A stretch of 64,000 nucleotides of DNA from Pyrodictium sp. (lineage in GTDB: Archaea; Thermoproteota; Thermoprotei_A; Sulfolobales; Pyrodictiaceae). Where the stretch lies: contig JABXKE010000002.1 of NCBI GenBank assembly GCA_013540595.1, forward strand, positions 1,262,001-1,326,000. Reading direction: 5' to 3'. The first letter of the stretch is position 1. Each line of letters begins with the position of its first letter. The position numbers and the translations under genes were made by a program. This document shows, piece by piece, positions 52,620 through 62,654 of this stretch. Under the pieces are notes generated by a model. The model was given only the letters and a program-made list of their open reading frames with translations, was not told the DNA's origin and did no database searches.

Positions 52620-53554
52620 GGCTTAACCCCCACTATGAGAGAGAGTAGGGCCATACGTACAGGGACACCAAAACGTGCTTGTGTGAAGTATGCAGCATGC
52701 CTTGTTGAGTCAACTTCTGGATCTATCTCATCGACACGTGGAAGGGGATGAAGGATCTTCATGTGGTCTTTAGCTTTTTCAAGTAGCTTCAACGTTATAC
52801 GGTATGACCCTTTTACTCTCTCGTACTCTAGTGGGTCTGGAAACCTTTCCTTCTGGACTCGCGTCACGTACATCACATCAATCTCACTTATGACCTCTTC
52901 AACGCTTCTCTTCTCCTCGTACTTCACACCCTTCTCTTCGAGAACCCTTACAACTTCAGGACGTGCTCGTAGCAGTGGAGGCGATACAAGGTAGACTTTC
53001 TCTGGCTCAAACAGTGTTAAACCGTATATAAACGATGAAGCTGCACGTCCATAGCGTAGGTCTCCGACAACTGCGTACACCAGTCCATCCACTCTGTTGA
53101 ATAGTTTCCAGATAGTGAACAAGTCCAGCATAGCCTGTGTTGGATGATGCTGTTTTCCGTCACCCGCATTTATGACTGGATGCTCTGCTATCTCAGCAGC
53201 GTAAAGGGCTGCACCCTCATTCTTGTGCCTCACAACTATTAGGTCTGCATAACCGTCAAGCATTCTTATTGTGTCAGCAAAAGTCTCACCCTTTGCTAGG
53301 CTTGTACCTTCCTCTGACGTGAACCCTATGACTTTTGCTCCTAGGAGCTTTGCCGCTGTCTCAAAGCTTAATCTAGTCCTTGTCGAGGGCTCGAAGAATG
53401 CTAGGGCTACAACATAGTCTTCTAGTAGCTTATAGCTACGCTTGTTTGAGAGAAAGTAGTCTGCCAACCCAAAAAGTTCCTCGAGGTCTTCACGCGTAAA
53501 GTCGAGGATTGAGATTACATCTCTACCCCTAAAACCCACGCGCTGCCCTGGCAT
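52616..53554 (-). CDS. pyrB: Aspartate carbamoyltransferase catalytic subunit
   Basis: 312 residues. The carbamoyl phosphate motif [16 protein letters not shown] and [20 protein letters not shown] are both clear, with [10 protein letters not shown] near the end. It makes carbamoyl aspartate, the first committed step of pyrimidine synthesis. It follows pyrE by 33 bases and couples to pyrI. Length and motifs are normal. Confidence 0.95.
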   Translation of the reverse strand: MPGQRVGFRGRDVISILDFTREDLEELFGLADYFLSNKRSYKLLEDYVVALAFFEPSTRTRLSFETAAKLLGAKVIGFTSEEGTSLAKGETFADTIRMLDGYADLIVVRHKNEGAALYAAEIAEHPVINAGDGKQHHPTQAMLDLFTIWKLFNRVDGLVYAVVGDLRYGRAASSFIYGLTLFEPEKVYLVSPPLLRARPEVVRVLEEKGVKYEEKRSVEEVISEIDVMYVTRVQKERFPDPLEYERVKGSYRITLKLLEKAKDHMKILHPLPRVDEIDPEVDSTRHAAYFTQARFGVPVRMALLSLIVGVKP

Positions 53555-53587
53555 GATGTGGGTGTTGCCGCGAGTGGTATTTATTAT

Positions 53588-54187
53588 CTACGCAGACGTG
53601 GAGCGTATGTACTCTAGTATCCTCCTAGCATCATTATCGCTGAAGAGTCCTTTCTTAGTAGCAATATCTACTAGCTCACTTACGGTCAGCAAGGCATAGA
53701 ACTTAACACCCAAGCCTTCAATACGCTTCCTAGCCCCCTGCTCACGGTCAACAACAACAGTAGCAGCTACAGGCTTAGCACCATACTCTCTCAATGCTTC
53801 AATAGCTGATGAGAGGCTCCCACCTGTTGTCGCCACATCGTCAACAACAACCACGGTCTTGCCTTCCAAGTTGCCCTCAACAAGCGATCCTGTACCATGT
53901 TGCTTCTTTGCTGGCCTGACATAGCCTAGAGGCTTACCAGAGAGACAAGCCATGTATGCGGCTAGGGGAACCCCGGCCGTGGCGACGCCAGCCAGCGCAT
54001 CATACTCTATGTCAACTACTTGTAGAAGCAGGTTGGCCACCATGCGTGCTGTCTGCGGGTAAGAGTATAGTCGTCTGAGATCTATGTAGAAGGGGCTTTT
54101 AAGGCCAGAAGTTAGCTTGAATAAGCCAACCTTGAACATGCCCTCTCTCACTATTACCTCAACAATCTCTGCTACCTCTAACCGCAT
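53588..54187 (-). CDS. pyrE: Orotate phosphoribosyltransferase
   Basis: 199 residues with the PRPP-binding motif VVVVDDVATTGGSLSSAIEAL and GLFKLTSGLKSPFYIDLRRLYSYP at the N-terminus. It joins orotate to PRPP to form OMP. Its start overlaps the end of pyrF by 10 bases, suggesting coupled synthesis of the two enzymes that in eukaryotes are one protein. Confidence 0.94.
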   Translation of the reverse strand: MRLEVAEIVEVIVREGMFKVGLFKLTSGLKSPFYIDLRRLYSYPQTARMVANLLLQVVDIEYDALAGVATAGVPLAAYMACLSGKPLGYVRPAKKQHGTGSLVEGNLEGKTVVVVDDVATTGGSLSSAIEALREYGAKPVAATVVVDREQGARKRIEGLGVKFYALLTVSELVDIATKKGLFSDNDARRILEYIRSTSA

Positions 54188-54858
54188 AGCCTCATCCTCT
54201 CCTTCTGCATCTCAAGCACTTCAATAGCTTTCTGGTAAGGATCCTCCGAGAGTGTTATGAGCCTCCCAACTATCTCATAGTCTGCTCCCGCACATAGAGC
54301 TTCTCCAGGCTTTGCACCCTGCGCCCCGACGCCTGGAGAGAGTATCCTAGTATCTTCTCCAAGACGCCTACGCGCCATTCTTATAAGAGCAGTATTTGTT
54401 GCTGGGAGTACTACACCCCAAGGCGCTACTTTCAAGGCTACTTCTAGTAGACCATCATAATTCCTCCACATGACTTCACTTGCACCCCTATGACTCATCG
54501 CGACAACTAATATGAGTTTCACGCCGAGATCGTCACACGTCTTCTTCAAATACTCTAAAGCGTCTCTATACCCCACAAACGCATGAGCTATTACAGCATC
54601 AACACCCGCACCCGCCAAGAGCTTGGCTGAAATAGACATTACATACCCTATATCAGCCAGTTTAAGGTCAGCAATAAGCATAGCATCCCCTAGCCTCTCC
54701 GACAGCCTCTCGACACCCCTCATGCCCGCAGAGAGGATGAAGGGTAACCCTATCTTGAAGCCTTGCACAGTTCCACGAAGGGAGTCAATGATCTCGAGGG
54801 ACCATGTTAAGGGATCACTTAGCTCAGCAGGCGGATCAAGCGCCACAATCAGAGTCAA
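54178..54858 (-). CDS. pyrF: Orotidine 5'-phosphate decarboxylase
   Basis: A 226-residue TIM barrel. The active-site motif LIADLKLADIGYV carries the Lys-Asp pair, followed by VIAHAFVGYRDAL and LSPGVGAQGAKPGEAL at the phosphate site. It makes UMP from OMP. TTG 54858 has GGAGGG six bases upstream. It is the first gene of the pyr operon. Confidence 0.94.
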   Translation of the reverse strand: MTLIVALDPPAELSDPLTWSLEIIDSLRGTVQGFKIGLPFILSAGMRGVERLSERLGDAMLIADLKLADIGYVMSISAKLLAGAGVDAVIAHAFVGYRDALEYLKKTCDDLGVKLILVVAMSHRGASEVMWRNYDGLLEVALKVAPWGVVLPATNTALIRMARRRLGEDTRILSPGVGAQGAKPGEALCAGADYEIVGRLITLSEDPYQKAIEVLEMQKERMRLCG

Positions 54859-54900
54859 CGCTAACCCTCCACTACTTGTTGTTGTAACCCTCCTAAGAGA

Positions 54901-54912
54901 CTAAATATAATG
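54901..54912 (-). promoter_or_regulatory. pyr operon promoter
   Basis: On the minus strand CATTATATTTAG provides a TATA box. Transcription should begin near 54878, about 20 bases before the TTG start of pyrF, leaving just room for its ribosome site. Confidence 0.55.
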
Positions 54913-54938
54913 CTGAGAGTCTAGGGCTCGCCCCTAGG

Positions 54939-54998
54939 CCTGGCCAGTAATCAGGCTTAACACCTGCTGTGGTCTGGCATGAGGCCAGGTACTTAATC
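54939..54998 (+). promoter_or_regulatory. nad operon promoter with flanking inverted repeat
   Basis: GTACTTAATCC (54989-54999) is the likely TATA box, about 30 bases before ATG 55028. The inverted repeat CCTGGCC (54939-54945) and GGCCAGG (54983-54989) ends where the TATA box starts. It could bind a NAD-responsive repressor; no such gene is in this window. Confidence 0.35.
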
Positions 54999-55027
54999 CT
55001 CCGTGCACTACAAGGTTTTCTGGGTGC

Positions 55028-55978
55028 ATGATAGTGGAGACTACAAAGGAGTTCCTTGACAAGCTAGAACAGCTACGGCGGCGACGAAGAGCTGTTATTC
55101 TCGCTCACAACTACATAATCCCTGAGATCCAGGATATTGCTGACTTTGTTGGTGACAGCCTCGAGCTAGCCATTAAGGCTGCTGAAGCTGAGGCTGACGT
55201 CATTGTTCTTGTCGGAGTAAACTTCATGGCTGAAGTAGCTAAGCTCCTCAACCCCGACAGAATAGTGTTACACCCCGAGCCCCAAGCCGGGTGTCCTCTT
55301 GCGAGCTTTGTTACTCCACGAATGCTGAGGAGCGCCAAACAAGAGTACCGTGCGCCCGTGCTACTCTACGTTAACTCTTACGCAGCCACAAAAGCAGAGG
55401 CAGACTATGTTGTCACAAGTGCATCGGCTCTACAAGCAGCCAAGAAGCTTAGTAGAGAGTACGACAGGATAATCTTCTCTCCCGATAGGAACCTAGCAGA
55501 CTGGATACAAGAACAAGTACCCCATCTCGAAGTCGTGCCCATACCGCGGCATGGCCACTGCCCTGTGCACGAGTTCCTAGTAAGCAAATACTATGTCATG
55601 AGGGCGCGTGAGGAACACCCTAACGCCAAGGTACTGGTACACCCCGAGGCGCCACGTGACGCGAGAAGAATAGCTGACTACGTAGGCAGCACGAGCCAGA
55701 TGGTACGCTACATAGGCAAAACAGACCCTAGAGGAGAGTACGTGCTTGGCACAGAGGAGGGGCTCGCATATAGAGCCAAGAAGCTGTATCCAGAAGCAAA
55801 AGTATACCCTGTCACTCCACGGGCTGTCTGCATAAACATGAAGAAGCTTACTCTAGATAAACTAGTCTGGAGCCTTGAAACCTTAAAGCCCCAAGTAAGG
55901 ATACCCAGCGAGATAGCTAAGAAGGCTAGAGAAGCTGTTGAACGTGGCCTAGAGCTAGTAGGCAAGAAACCAAAGTAG
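55028..55978 (+). CDS. nadA: Quinolinate synthase
   Basis: 316 residues. LAHNYIIPEIQDIADFVGDS marks the iminoaspartate site. Three cysteines fit the 4Fe-4S cluster: PQAGCPLASF, HGHCPVHEF and RAVCINMKK. It condenses iminoaspartate with dihydroxyacetone phosphate to quinolinate. It begins the nadA-nadC-nadX cluster, 51 bases before nadC. Iminoaspartate would come from the dehydrogenase encoded third. Confidence 0.94.
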   Translation: MIVETTKEFLDKLEQLRRRRRAVILAHNYIIPEIQDIADFVGDSLELAIKAAEAEADVIVLVGVNFMAEVAKLLNPDRIVLHPEPQAGCPLASFVTPRMLRSAKQEYRAPVLLYVNSYAATKAEADYVVTSASALQAAKKLSREYDRIIFSPDRNLADWIQEQVPHLEVVPIPRHGHCPVHEFLVSKYYVMRAREEHPNAKVLVHPEAPRDARRIADYVGSTSQMVRYIGKTDPRGEYVLGTEEGLAYRAKKLYPEAKVYPVTPRAVCINMKKLTLDKLVWSLETLKPQVRIPSEIAKKAREAVERGLELVGKKPK

Positions 55979-56029
55979 CATCAGCCCCATACACTCTCCC
56001 GAACAGAACATCCCACATGGCTGGAAGGT

Positions 56030-56917
56030 ATGGAGGAGAAGAGTAGCCTCTGGGAGCGCATACTGGCTAACAAGATTCTCGAATGGCTACAAGAGGATGC
56101 ACCCTACATTGATGCTACAACTGACAGCCTAGGCCTTAGCGGCACATGCGCCGAGCTCATAGTACGGGCCAAGTCGCCTGGCATCGCATCATGCACTACG
56201 GAGGTCGCTGAAGCCCTTAGGGCACTAGGCTTCAGAGTAGTGTACGTGTTAGAGAGTGGGGAGAGCTTCGACGAGAACAACATTATTATGCGAATACAAG
56301 GCAAAGCCAAGGGCTTATTATTGTTGGAGAGAACACTACTCGACATACTCATGTACGCTTCTGGCATAGCAACACGTGTAAAGCAAATGGTTGAACAGGC
56401 TAGGAGAGTTAATCCCAGAGTAAGAGTGGCCGCGACAAGGAAGACTGTGCCAGGCTTCCGGCTATGCTCAAAACTAGCATTCAAGCATGGTGGAGGAGAC
56501 ACGCATAGGTGGGGCCTTAGTGACGGGTTGATAGTTAAGGATAGCCATATAGAGCTCTTGGGGAGCCTAGAAGAAGCCGTTAAGAAGGCAGCACAAAACA
56601 AGAGCTTCATGCACAAGCTCGAAGTCGAGGTGACAAGACCCGAAGACGCTGTTAAGGCAGCCCTCCTCGGCGCAGACATAGTAATGCTTGACAATATGAG
56701 TCCACAAGAAGTTAGGGAGGCACTGAGGCTCCTCGAGGAAAAGGGGCTACGCAGTAGAGTCATAGTAGAGGCTAGCGGAGGTATAACACCTGAAAACATA
56801 GAGGAGTACGCGGCAACAGGAGTAGACGTGATCAGTACAAGCTACCCATTCATTAACCCGGAACGAGTAGACTTATCAGCGGAGATGAGGCGTGTCAACT
56901 GCCAAGAACAAGCCTAG
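56030..56917 (+). CDS. nadC: Quinolinate phosphoribosyltransferase
   Basis: 295 residues. ATRKTVPGFRLCSKLAFKHGGGDTHRWGLSDG and ASGGITPENIEEYAATGVDVIS give the PRPP and phosphate sites. It converts quinolinate and PRPP to nicotinate mononucleotide. It overlaps the start of the aspartate dehydrogenase gene by 26 bases. Length is normal. Confidence 0.94.
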   Translation: MEEKSSLWERILANKILEWLQEDAPYIDATTDSLGLSGTCAELIVRAKSPGIASCTTEVAEALRALGFRVVYVLESGESFDENNIIMRIQGKAKGLLLLERTLLDILMYASGIATRVKQMVEQARRVNPRVRVAATRKTVPGFRLCSKLAFKHGGGDTHRWGLSDGLIVKDSHIELLGSLEEAVKKAAQNKSFMHKLEVEVTRPEDAVKAALLGADIVMLDNMSPQEVREALRLLEEKGLRSRVIVEASGGITPENIEEYAATGVDVISTSYPFINPERVDLSAEMRRVNCQEQA

Positions 56918-57692
56918 GCTTGGAGTAATAGGCTGTGGAGCCATAGCCCAAGAAATAGTTAGAGCTGTACGAGAAGGAGTAGTGAACGCAAATATAATCG
57001 TGATGATGGACATCTACCCAGAGAAGTGCCAGAAGCTAGCAGAGATGCTTACAGAGAAACCTAGTATAGTGACGAGCATTGATGACTTCCTACAAGCAGA
57101 CATAGACTACGCCATAGAGGCGGCAAGCCAGCAAGCAGTCCGAGAGTACGGAGAGAAAATACTCTCCAAAGGCGTAAGCCTCGTAGTTCTAAGCGTTGGA
57201 GCCCTACTCGACCCGGACACCCGCCACAAACTCGAAAAGGCTGCAGAGGAGAGTGGCGCAAGGATATACGCACCAACAGGGGCCATAGCAGGCCTCGACG
57301 CAGTAAGAGCAGCAAGAATAGCAGGCATAGAAACAGTAAAACTCAGAACCATTAAGCCCGCTAAGAGCCTCGGTGTAAACGTTGATAAGCCAACAAAACT
57401 ATACGAAGGCCCCGCACACGAGGCCGTGAAGCTGTACCCCTTCAACATAAACGTAGCAGCAGCACTAAGCCTAGCCGCAGGCAAGGAAGCCCAAGTAGAG
57501 ATCATAGCAGACCCCAACGCCACAAGAAACACACACATAATAATAGTAGAGTCGCCAGCGACACGCATAGAGATAAAAGTAGAAAACACACCAAGCAAAA
57601 CAAACCCAAAGACAAGCTGGCTAGCAGCACTCTCAGCAATAGAGCTACTCAGAAGGATAACAAGCACAGACCCCCTACTCGTTGGCAGCTAA
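56892..57692 (+). CDS. nadX: L-aspartate dehydrogenase
   Basis: 266 residues with an N-terminal NAD(P) fold (LGVIGCGAIAQEIVRAV) and YAPTGAIAGLDAVRAARI in the catalytic domain. NTHIIIVESPATRIEIKVEN closes the protein. It makes iminoaspartate from aspartate, replacing NadB, which needs oxygen or fumarate, as in other thermophilic archaea. Its position after nadA-nadC fixes the role. The ATG could be 56892 or one just after. Confidence 0.9.
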   Translation: MSTAKNKPRLGVIGCGAIAQEIVRAVREGVVNANIIVMMDIYPEKCQKLAEMLTEKPSIVTSIDDFLQADIDYAIEAASQQAVREYGEKILSKGVSLVVLSVGALLDPDTRHKLEKAAEESGARIYAPTGAIAGLDAVRAARIAGIETVKLRTIKPAKSLGVNVDKPTKLYEGPAHEAVKLYPFNINVAAALSLAAGKEAQVEIIADPNATRNTHIIIVESPATRIEIKVENTPSKTNPKTSWLAALSAIELLRRITSTDPLLVGS

Positions 57693-57745
57693 CATGCCTA
57701 GCTGCTAGGAACAGAAAACACGGTCAACCATTTTAGGAGGCATCC

Positions 57746-58771
57746 ATGAAAACTGCTATGGGTACAACATCCATGCAAAAAGCTAGGCGGTTAGGCAGAA
57801 ACGGGCCTACAGTACCCCTGGTGGCCCTCGGCTTATGGCAAGCAGGAGGGAAGATGTGGGGTGGTATTGACCGTGAAGAGTTTAGGGACACAATAAGATT
57901 TGCTGTAGAGAATGGCCTACTACTCTTTGACACTGCCGAGCTATACGGGCTTGGCGGTAGCGAGAAGTTGTTGGGGTCTCTTCTACGCGAGCTCGGTGCC
58001 AGGGACGAAGCCTTCATCGTGACAAAGATCGCCGGGTACCGTGTCACAGTCCGTGGCGCTGTGAAGGCTGTAGAGGCTTCCTCTCGTAGGCTTGGAAGAA
58101 AACCCGACGTAATCCTATATCATTGGCCTCCACCGTACCCCTTCACTGCCTGTCGTGCTGTTAGGCTTCTAGAGGCTGTTCTTGATAGGGGTCTAGCAGG
58201 GTGGATAGGCGTAAGCAACTTTGATGCTGACCAGCTCGAAGAAGCTGTGCACTGTGCCAAGAAGGCTGAGATACTTGTCGACCAGATACACTATAGCATG
58301 GCGTACCGCCTCCCCGAGAACCGTCTTATCCCCAGGGCTAGGAGGCTTGGCGTAACAATTATGGCTTGGAGCCCTCTAGCCAAGGGGGCCCTAGCAGGGA
58401 AGACTTTAGCTGATAATCGTGCCAGAAAAATGGATCCAGTATTCAAGAGAGCAGCACAAGACAAGGAACTCCAACAAGCCCTAGCCACGGCGGCAAGCAG
58501 GCTCGGGGCTGACAAGGCTTCCATAGCGATAGCATGGCTCATAGCTAGAGACACCATACCAGTTGTAGGTGTGCGGAGGAGAAGTCATGTAGAGTCTATT
58601 ATAAGGGCATTACAGCTAGAGATACCCCCTGAACTCCTCAAAGAGCTTGACAAGGCATCAGAGAAGTACGTAACAATATGGGGCAAGAAATACAGCGAGC
58701 TACGGTTCAACCGTTTCCTCCCACCACCAATACAGTACTTCGTCTTCAACATAGTACTAAGAGGGATATAG
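57746..58771 (+). CDS. Aldo/keto reductase
   Basis: 341 residues, a TIM barrel. The catalytic tetrad can be followed as DTAELYGLGGSEKLLG (Asp, Tyr), KIAGYR (Lys) and YHWPPPYP (His). ISVSNFDADQLEEAV and VGVRRRSHVESIIRAL are the NADP loops. Substrate unknown. It starts about 54 bases after nadX, with GGAGGCATCC before the ATG, an excellent ribosome site. Confidence 0.88.
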   Translation: MKTAMGTTSMQKARRLGRNGPTVPLVALGLWQAGGKMWGGIDREEFRDTIRFAVENGLLLFDTAELYGLGGSEKLLGSLLRELGARDEAFIVTKIAGYRVTVRGAVKAVEASSRRLGRKPDVILYHWPPPYPFTACRAVRLLEAVLDRGLAGWIGVSNFDADQLEEAVHCAKKAEILVDQIHYSMAYRLPENRLIPRARRLGVTIMAWSPLAKGALAGKTLADNRARKMDPVFKRAAQDKELQQALATAASRLGADKASIAIAWLIARDTIPVVGVRRRSHVESIIRALQLEIPPELLKELDKASEKYVTIWGKKYSELRFNRFLPPPIQYFVFNIVLRGI

Positions 58772-59720
58772 ATACAAGCAAACAAACAAGCAACCCAGTA
58801 CACGGGTACATACACCAGTACACTAGCCAATACATGGGCCAATACAACAATCCAGCAGAGTATACTGTTCAAAAACATGCAGACACGTTAAACAGAAATA
58901 GTACTCACAGAGAGCTAGAAATAGCTAGCTCAGAGAGCTAGGCTCCATGCACCCGTACACAATAACGTAATACTCATGGTAGACACGAAAAGCTAATACA
59001 ATAACAGAACATGTTTAGCCTATGCAAATAAGGTTAGCAATAAATATTACATGCGTCTCGCTCACAGTAGCTAGCCCAGACAGTACAGCCCCAAGTGTGT
59101 GGCTTAACTAGGGTAATACCCATGTAGCAGCGAAAACGTTCACGTAACTCCTTACGTATAAAACAGATATATACATGGCTACTGTACAGCGTTAGCTAGC
59201 CCATTGAAACTATGCTAATTACAGTGTCGTTCTTAACGTAATACTCTTCATGGATGTAAACCTGTTAATTAGGTGTTTAATGCCTGGGTAATGTGTTACA
59301 CCACATGTTTACGTTATTCTTGTCATGCTTATCTATTTCCTTTGTAATTAGCTGCGGTAGTATCATATATGTATCTATTTTTATATTTATGTTTGCAGTA
59401 TTGTTTAGGTGCTATGTCTTGTTTGACTGCTTTATTATTCTCTCGTACGTGGAGTCTATGTTTCTTACTGGGTAGCTATGCTCTCGCCGAGTCTGTTTGC
59501 CCTGTCGGGCTGGCGTGTTGACAGCTTGTATTTGTGATATATGCACGTCAATGTTGGTGCTTAATTACCTGTTGCCACTTCATCGTGATTGCTGGTAGTC
59601 TACGGCTTGTTATGGTGAAGTTAACTGCCACTTAACTTTACGCCTAGTAGATTTAACCTGTTCCAGGGAAATGAAAATAGGTGGGTGGTTGAGCTAATAG
59701 CGATTAGGTTGTGGCGGGGA
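58772..59720. other. Long AT-rich gene-free region with short repeats
   Basis: About 950 bases with no convincing gene on either strand. It has short direct repeats: CCAGTACAC (twice, near 58795-58825), GCCAATACA (twice), TAGCTAGCCCA (twice, near 59068 and 59195), and ACGTAATACTC-CATGG variants near 58966 and 59237. A GTTCCAGGGAAATGAAAATAG stretch near 59660 resembles the core of a crenarchaeal origin recognition box with one base missing. A 60-codon hydrophobic frame at 59293-59475 has AT-driven composition and no ribosome site. Confidence 0.5.
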
Positions 59721-61022
59721 CTAGTAGGGTAGTCTGTAGTGTTTGACTACTATGTCTGCTATGCCTAGCTTCTCTAGTATTCTTAGGGGTACTTGTAGTG
59801 AGACTTGAACTATGCCTGGTAGTCTGCCTATCTCTACTGCTCCTGTTATTGTTACACGGTTTAGGACTTCTTCGTATTTCATACCGAAGAGCTTTGCTGC
59901 GCGTTCGAAGCCTCTTTTTGCTGCATCGTTTATTGTTGGCCCAGACCCTATGACTTGTATTGGTGCTACGGGCTCGGGCTCTATTCCATAGCGTTTTGCT
60001 AGGTTTGAGACTAGCTCCCACTCGTCCTTCCTCCAAGGCTTGGCCAATGGTGGTAGGTCTTCTTCGGGTGGTAGGAGGAGTGGGCCCTCAAGGTTTAAGT
60101 TCTTGATGACTTCTACTTTTACGGTAGCTTCTGCTGTTATGTCTGTTGTATGGCCCGCTACTTCGCCGTCTCCCTGCATTGCGTGTGCGTCACCAGCGTA
60201 GACGCCTGCGCCGTCTACTTTGACTGGGGCTATTACTATTGCTCCTTCACGCACGCTGTCTACGTCGAGGTGTCCATCGGTGAGGTCTCGTTCATATTGT
60301 TCTTTTGTTATCCGGTAGGGGTGTGGTGCGTCTACGAGGAAGTAGCCGAAGTCGCCCGCGTTGTGGGAGTCTGGGATGTCTACTGCTGGTATAGTGCCTA
60401 ACTGTCCAAGGAATGGTCTTACTCTTGAGGGGACAGCTACGAGGTCTGCTTTTGCTAGTATTAGTACCGGTACCTGCTTTGAGTTACGTGGGAGGGCAGC
60501 CCATCTCCAGGCTTCACGTGCTATTTGCTCAGCTGTGCTGGAGGGCACTGTTATGCCCACCTTTTTCTCTTCGTCGAATACCATTGTGTAACCGTGTACC
60601 ATCTCGAAAGGCGATGCTGGAGCACCACATTTCTTGCATTTTACCGCCTTGGAGCCTATGCCCTCGACTGTGTACTCAGGCCATGGCTCTCTACAGCCTG
60701 GACACCTCTTGGCCACGTAGGGGTCGCCTATGTATGCCCCCTCGACCCAGCGGTCAACTCCAGAGGATGAGGCTTCTGAGAGGATCCTTATGGATTCTAT
60801 GTGTATAGCTACGGCGTCACCTACTCTTGCCCCCTCGACTTGGACTGGTGTTGTTACTTCGTGGCCTCCACGGAGTGTTGGTGTTATCATTGGCCCCCAG
60901 CATCCAGGGGTTGTTATGAACTTTATGCGTCCTCCGTCAGCTACTGGGCCCGTCGTCTTTGTGTGAGGGCCTATGATCCCGTTTGTATAGGTGTCTACGA
61001 CTAGCTCGTTTTGGGCTGGCAA
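59721..61022 (-). CDS. fmdA: Acetamidase/formamidase
   Basis: 433 residues. PTLRGGHEVTTPVQVEGARVGDAVAIHI near the start and GAGVYAGDAHAMQGDGEVAGH are the family's main motifs. CPGC and CKKC form a small zinc ribbon around residue 105-135, a feature I recall in one FmdA subgroup. It hydrolyses formamide or acetamide to ammonia and the acid. It stands alone. Its promoter region faces the decayed ATPase gene. Confidence 0.88.
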   Translation of the reverse strand: MPAQNELVVDTYTNGIIGPHTKTTGPVADGGRIKFITTPGCWGPMITPTLRGGHEVTTPVQVEGARVGDAVAIHIESIRILSEASSSGVDRWVEGAYIGDPYVAKRCPGCREPWPEYTVEGIGSKAVKCKKCGAPASPFEMVHGYTMVFDEEKKVGITVPSSTAEQIAREAWRWAALPRNSKQVPVLILAKADLVAVPSRVRPFLGQLGTIPAVDIPDSHNAGDFGYFLVDAPHPYRITKEQYERDLTDGHLDVDSVREGAIVIAPVKVDGAGVYAGDAHAMQGDGEVAGHTTDITAEATVKVEVIKNLNLEGPLLLPPEEDLPPLAKPWRKDEWELVSNLAKRYGIEPEPVAPIQVIGSGPTINDAAKRGFERAAKLFGMKYEEVLNRVTITGAVEIGRLPGIVQVSLQVPLRILEKLGIADIVVKHYRLPY

Positions 61023-61125
61023 GGCTATCCAGATTATAGTTCTACGTATGCCCCACCTAAAGTTTGACTATAGATCTAAGCTTACCTAGCTTACTTTAAG
61101 CTTACTAGTTAGTATTCTAGTTTAC

Positions 61126-62589
61126 GTGATTTGGTGTCACAGGGCTTTAGAGTCTGAGACTCTAGAGTATGTAGAGAGGCGCCTTTTGAGCTTGACACCA
61201 GTACCTCCTTTTGTTAATAGGCGTATGGAGCTTGGGTGGCTTGAGGAGAAGTGGCGTAGTGGGAGAGCAGAGCTCTTACTCATTTATGGCGTAGGAGGAT
61301 TGGTAAGACTAGGCTTTTGCGTGAATGAGATAAGGATAGAGATGATGTATTCTACTTTGTTGCCGACGAGGCTTCGAGGAGTGTTCTCCTCGAAAGGCTT
61401 AGCCATGAGTTGTACGAGTTTACTGGAGACAAACTCTTGAAAAGAGAGGCCTTTTGATAGTTGGCGTCAAGTATTCATTTACATTGTTAGTATTGCTTCT
61501 AGACAGAGAGTAGGCTTTGTAGTGGATGAGTTCTAGTACGCGGTCTCGTCTAGCCCAGACATGCTATCTGTATTGCAGACTGTGTGGGATACACGTCTCT
61601 CTAGGACTAAGGCATTCATAGTTCTTATGGGTAGACTTATATCGTTTTCAGAGGGTGTGCTTTCACAGCGGAGCCCTATCTATGGTAGAGTCACGGGTGT
61701 CCTAAGACTGAAACCTCTCAGTTCTCTCGAGGCTCGTTGTTTTGTTCGAGAGTGGAGTTTCGAGAATGCACTGAGGCTTTATGGGTTTTTTGGTGGTGTG
61801 CCTGGTACCTGGCAGAGGTTGACCCTGGAGGACCCTCTGGGAGAACGTTGAGAGGCTTGGTTGTCGCTTAATGCACTGTTCCTAGACGAGGCTAAGCTAC
61901 TGCTTAAGGAGGAGCTACGTGAGGTTACCAGGTACTATTCTGTTTTTAGAGGCTATAGCTAAAGGGGCTACTACTTATGGGGAGATAGCTTCTAAGTCTG
62001 GTGCCCCTACTGAGAGCTTGTCCAAGTACCTACGTGTCTTAGAAGAAATGGAGTTCATCGCGCGGATAACTCCAATCATAGGTAATGGAAGGGCGAGGTA
62101 CACGATTGCTGATAGGTTTCTGGTTCCGCTACGTGCCGAGGCGTAGGACAGCTATAGAGGTTGGGCTTACAAAACAGTTGTGGATGCTGTAAGGAGGGAT
62201 TTTGAGAAGAATGTCATGCCGTACGTATGAGAGGAAGCTGTAGGGATGCCCTGCTATTCCTGGCACGCAAGGGAGAATTACCTATTATACCGTCACGTGT
62301 GAGGACCTGGTGGCACAAAGGGGAAGAAATAGACATCGTTGCTATAGATGATACAGGAGAGAAGCCTAAACTACTGCTTGTCGAGGCTAAATGGTCTAAA
62401 GTCTCTAGCAGCGAAGCACGCCGAATACTTGATAGGCTGAGGGCTAAGGCCTCTCTTCTACCTGTGGATAAGGCTGAGTTTACCTATGTCATCGCAGTAC
62501 GTAGTGTTGAGGACAACCTTGAACTTCTTGGCGACGAGATGCTCATTACGGTTGATACTATTGATTCTATCTCACGTGAAGCATGTTGA
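61126..62589 (+). pseudogene. Archaeal ATPase with DUF234 domain, decayed by frameshifts
   Basis: The gene can be read only by changing frames. PPFVNRRMELGWLEE and AELLLIYG begin it. Then, one frame over, RRRIGKTRLLRE (Walker A) is followed by DDVFYFVADEASRSVLLERL and a stop pair near 61458, then VGFVVDEF (Walker B) and a stop. SPIYGRVTGVLRLKPL and RLYGFFGGVP follow, then KLLLKEELREV. The frame changes again to a winged helix (TTYGEIASKSGAPTESLSKYLRVLEEM), and the DUF234 nuclease-like part LPIIPSRVRTWWHKGEEIDIVAID...LLLVEAKW. At least five frameshifts or stops, so it is dead. It is the same family as the truncated gene at 4098. Confidence 0.88.
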
Positions 62590-62654
62590 CTTGTTTTTGC
62601 ACCATCCTACTCTGGTGGGAGGAATGTTTTAATGGTGCTTGAAGGCTGCTATGC

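Noticed and set aside
58678-58941. 87-codon frame over the aldo/keto reductase end
   Set aside because: Low-complexity Gln/Thr/Asn translation of the repeats and overlap with a real gene.
59293-59475. 60-codon hydrophobic frame
   Set aside because: AT-driven composition, no ribosome site, within a repeat-rich gene-free region.
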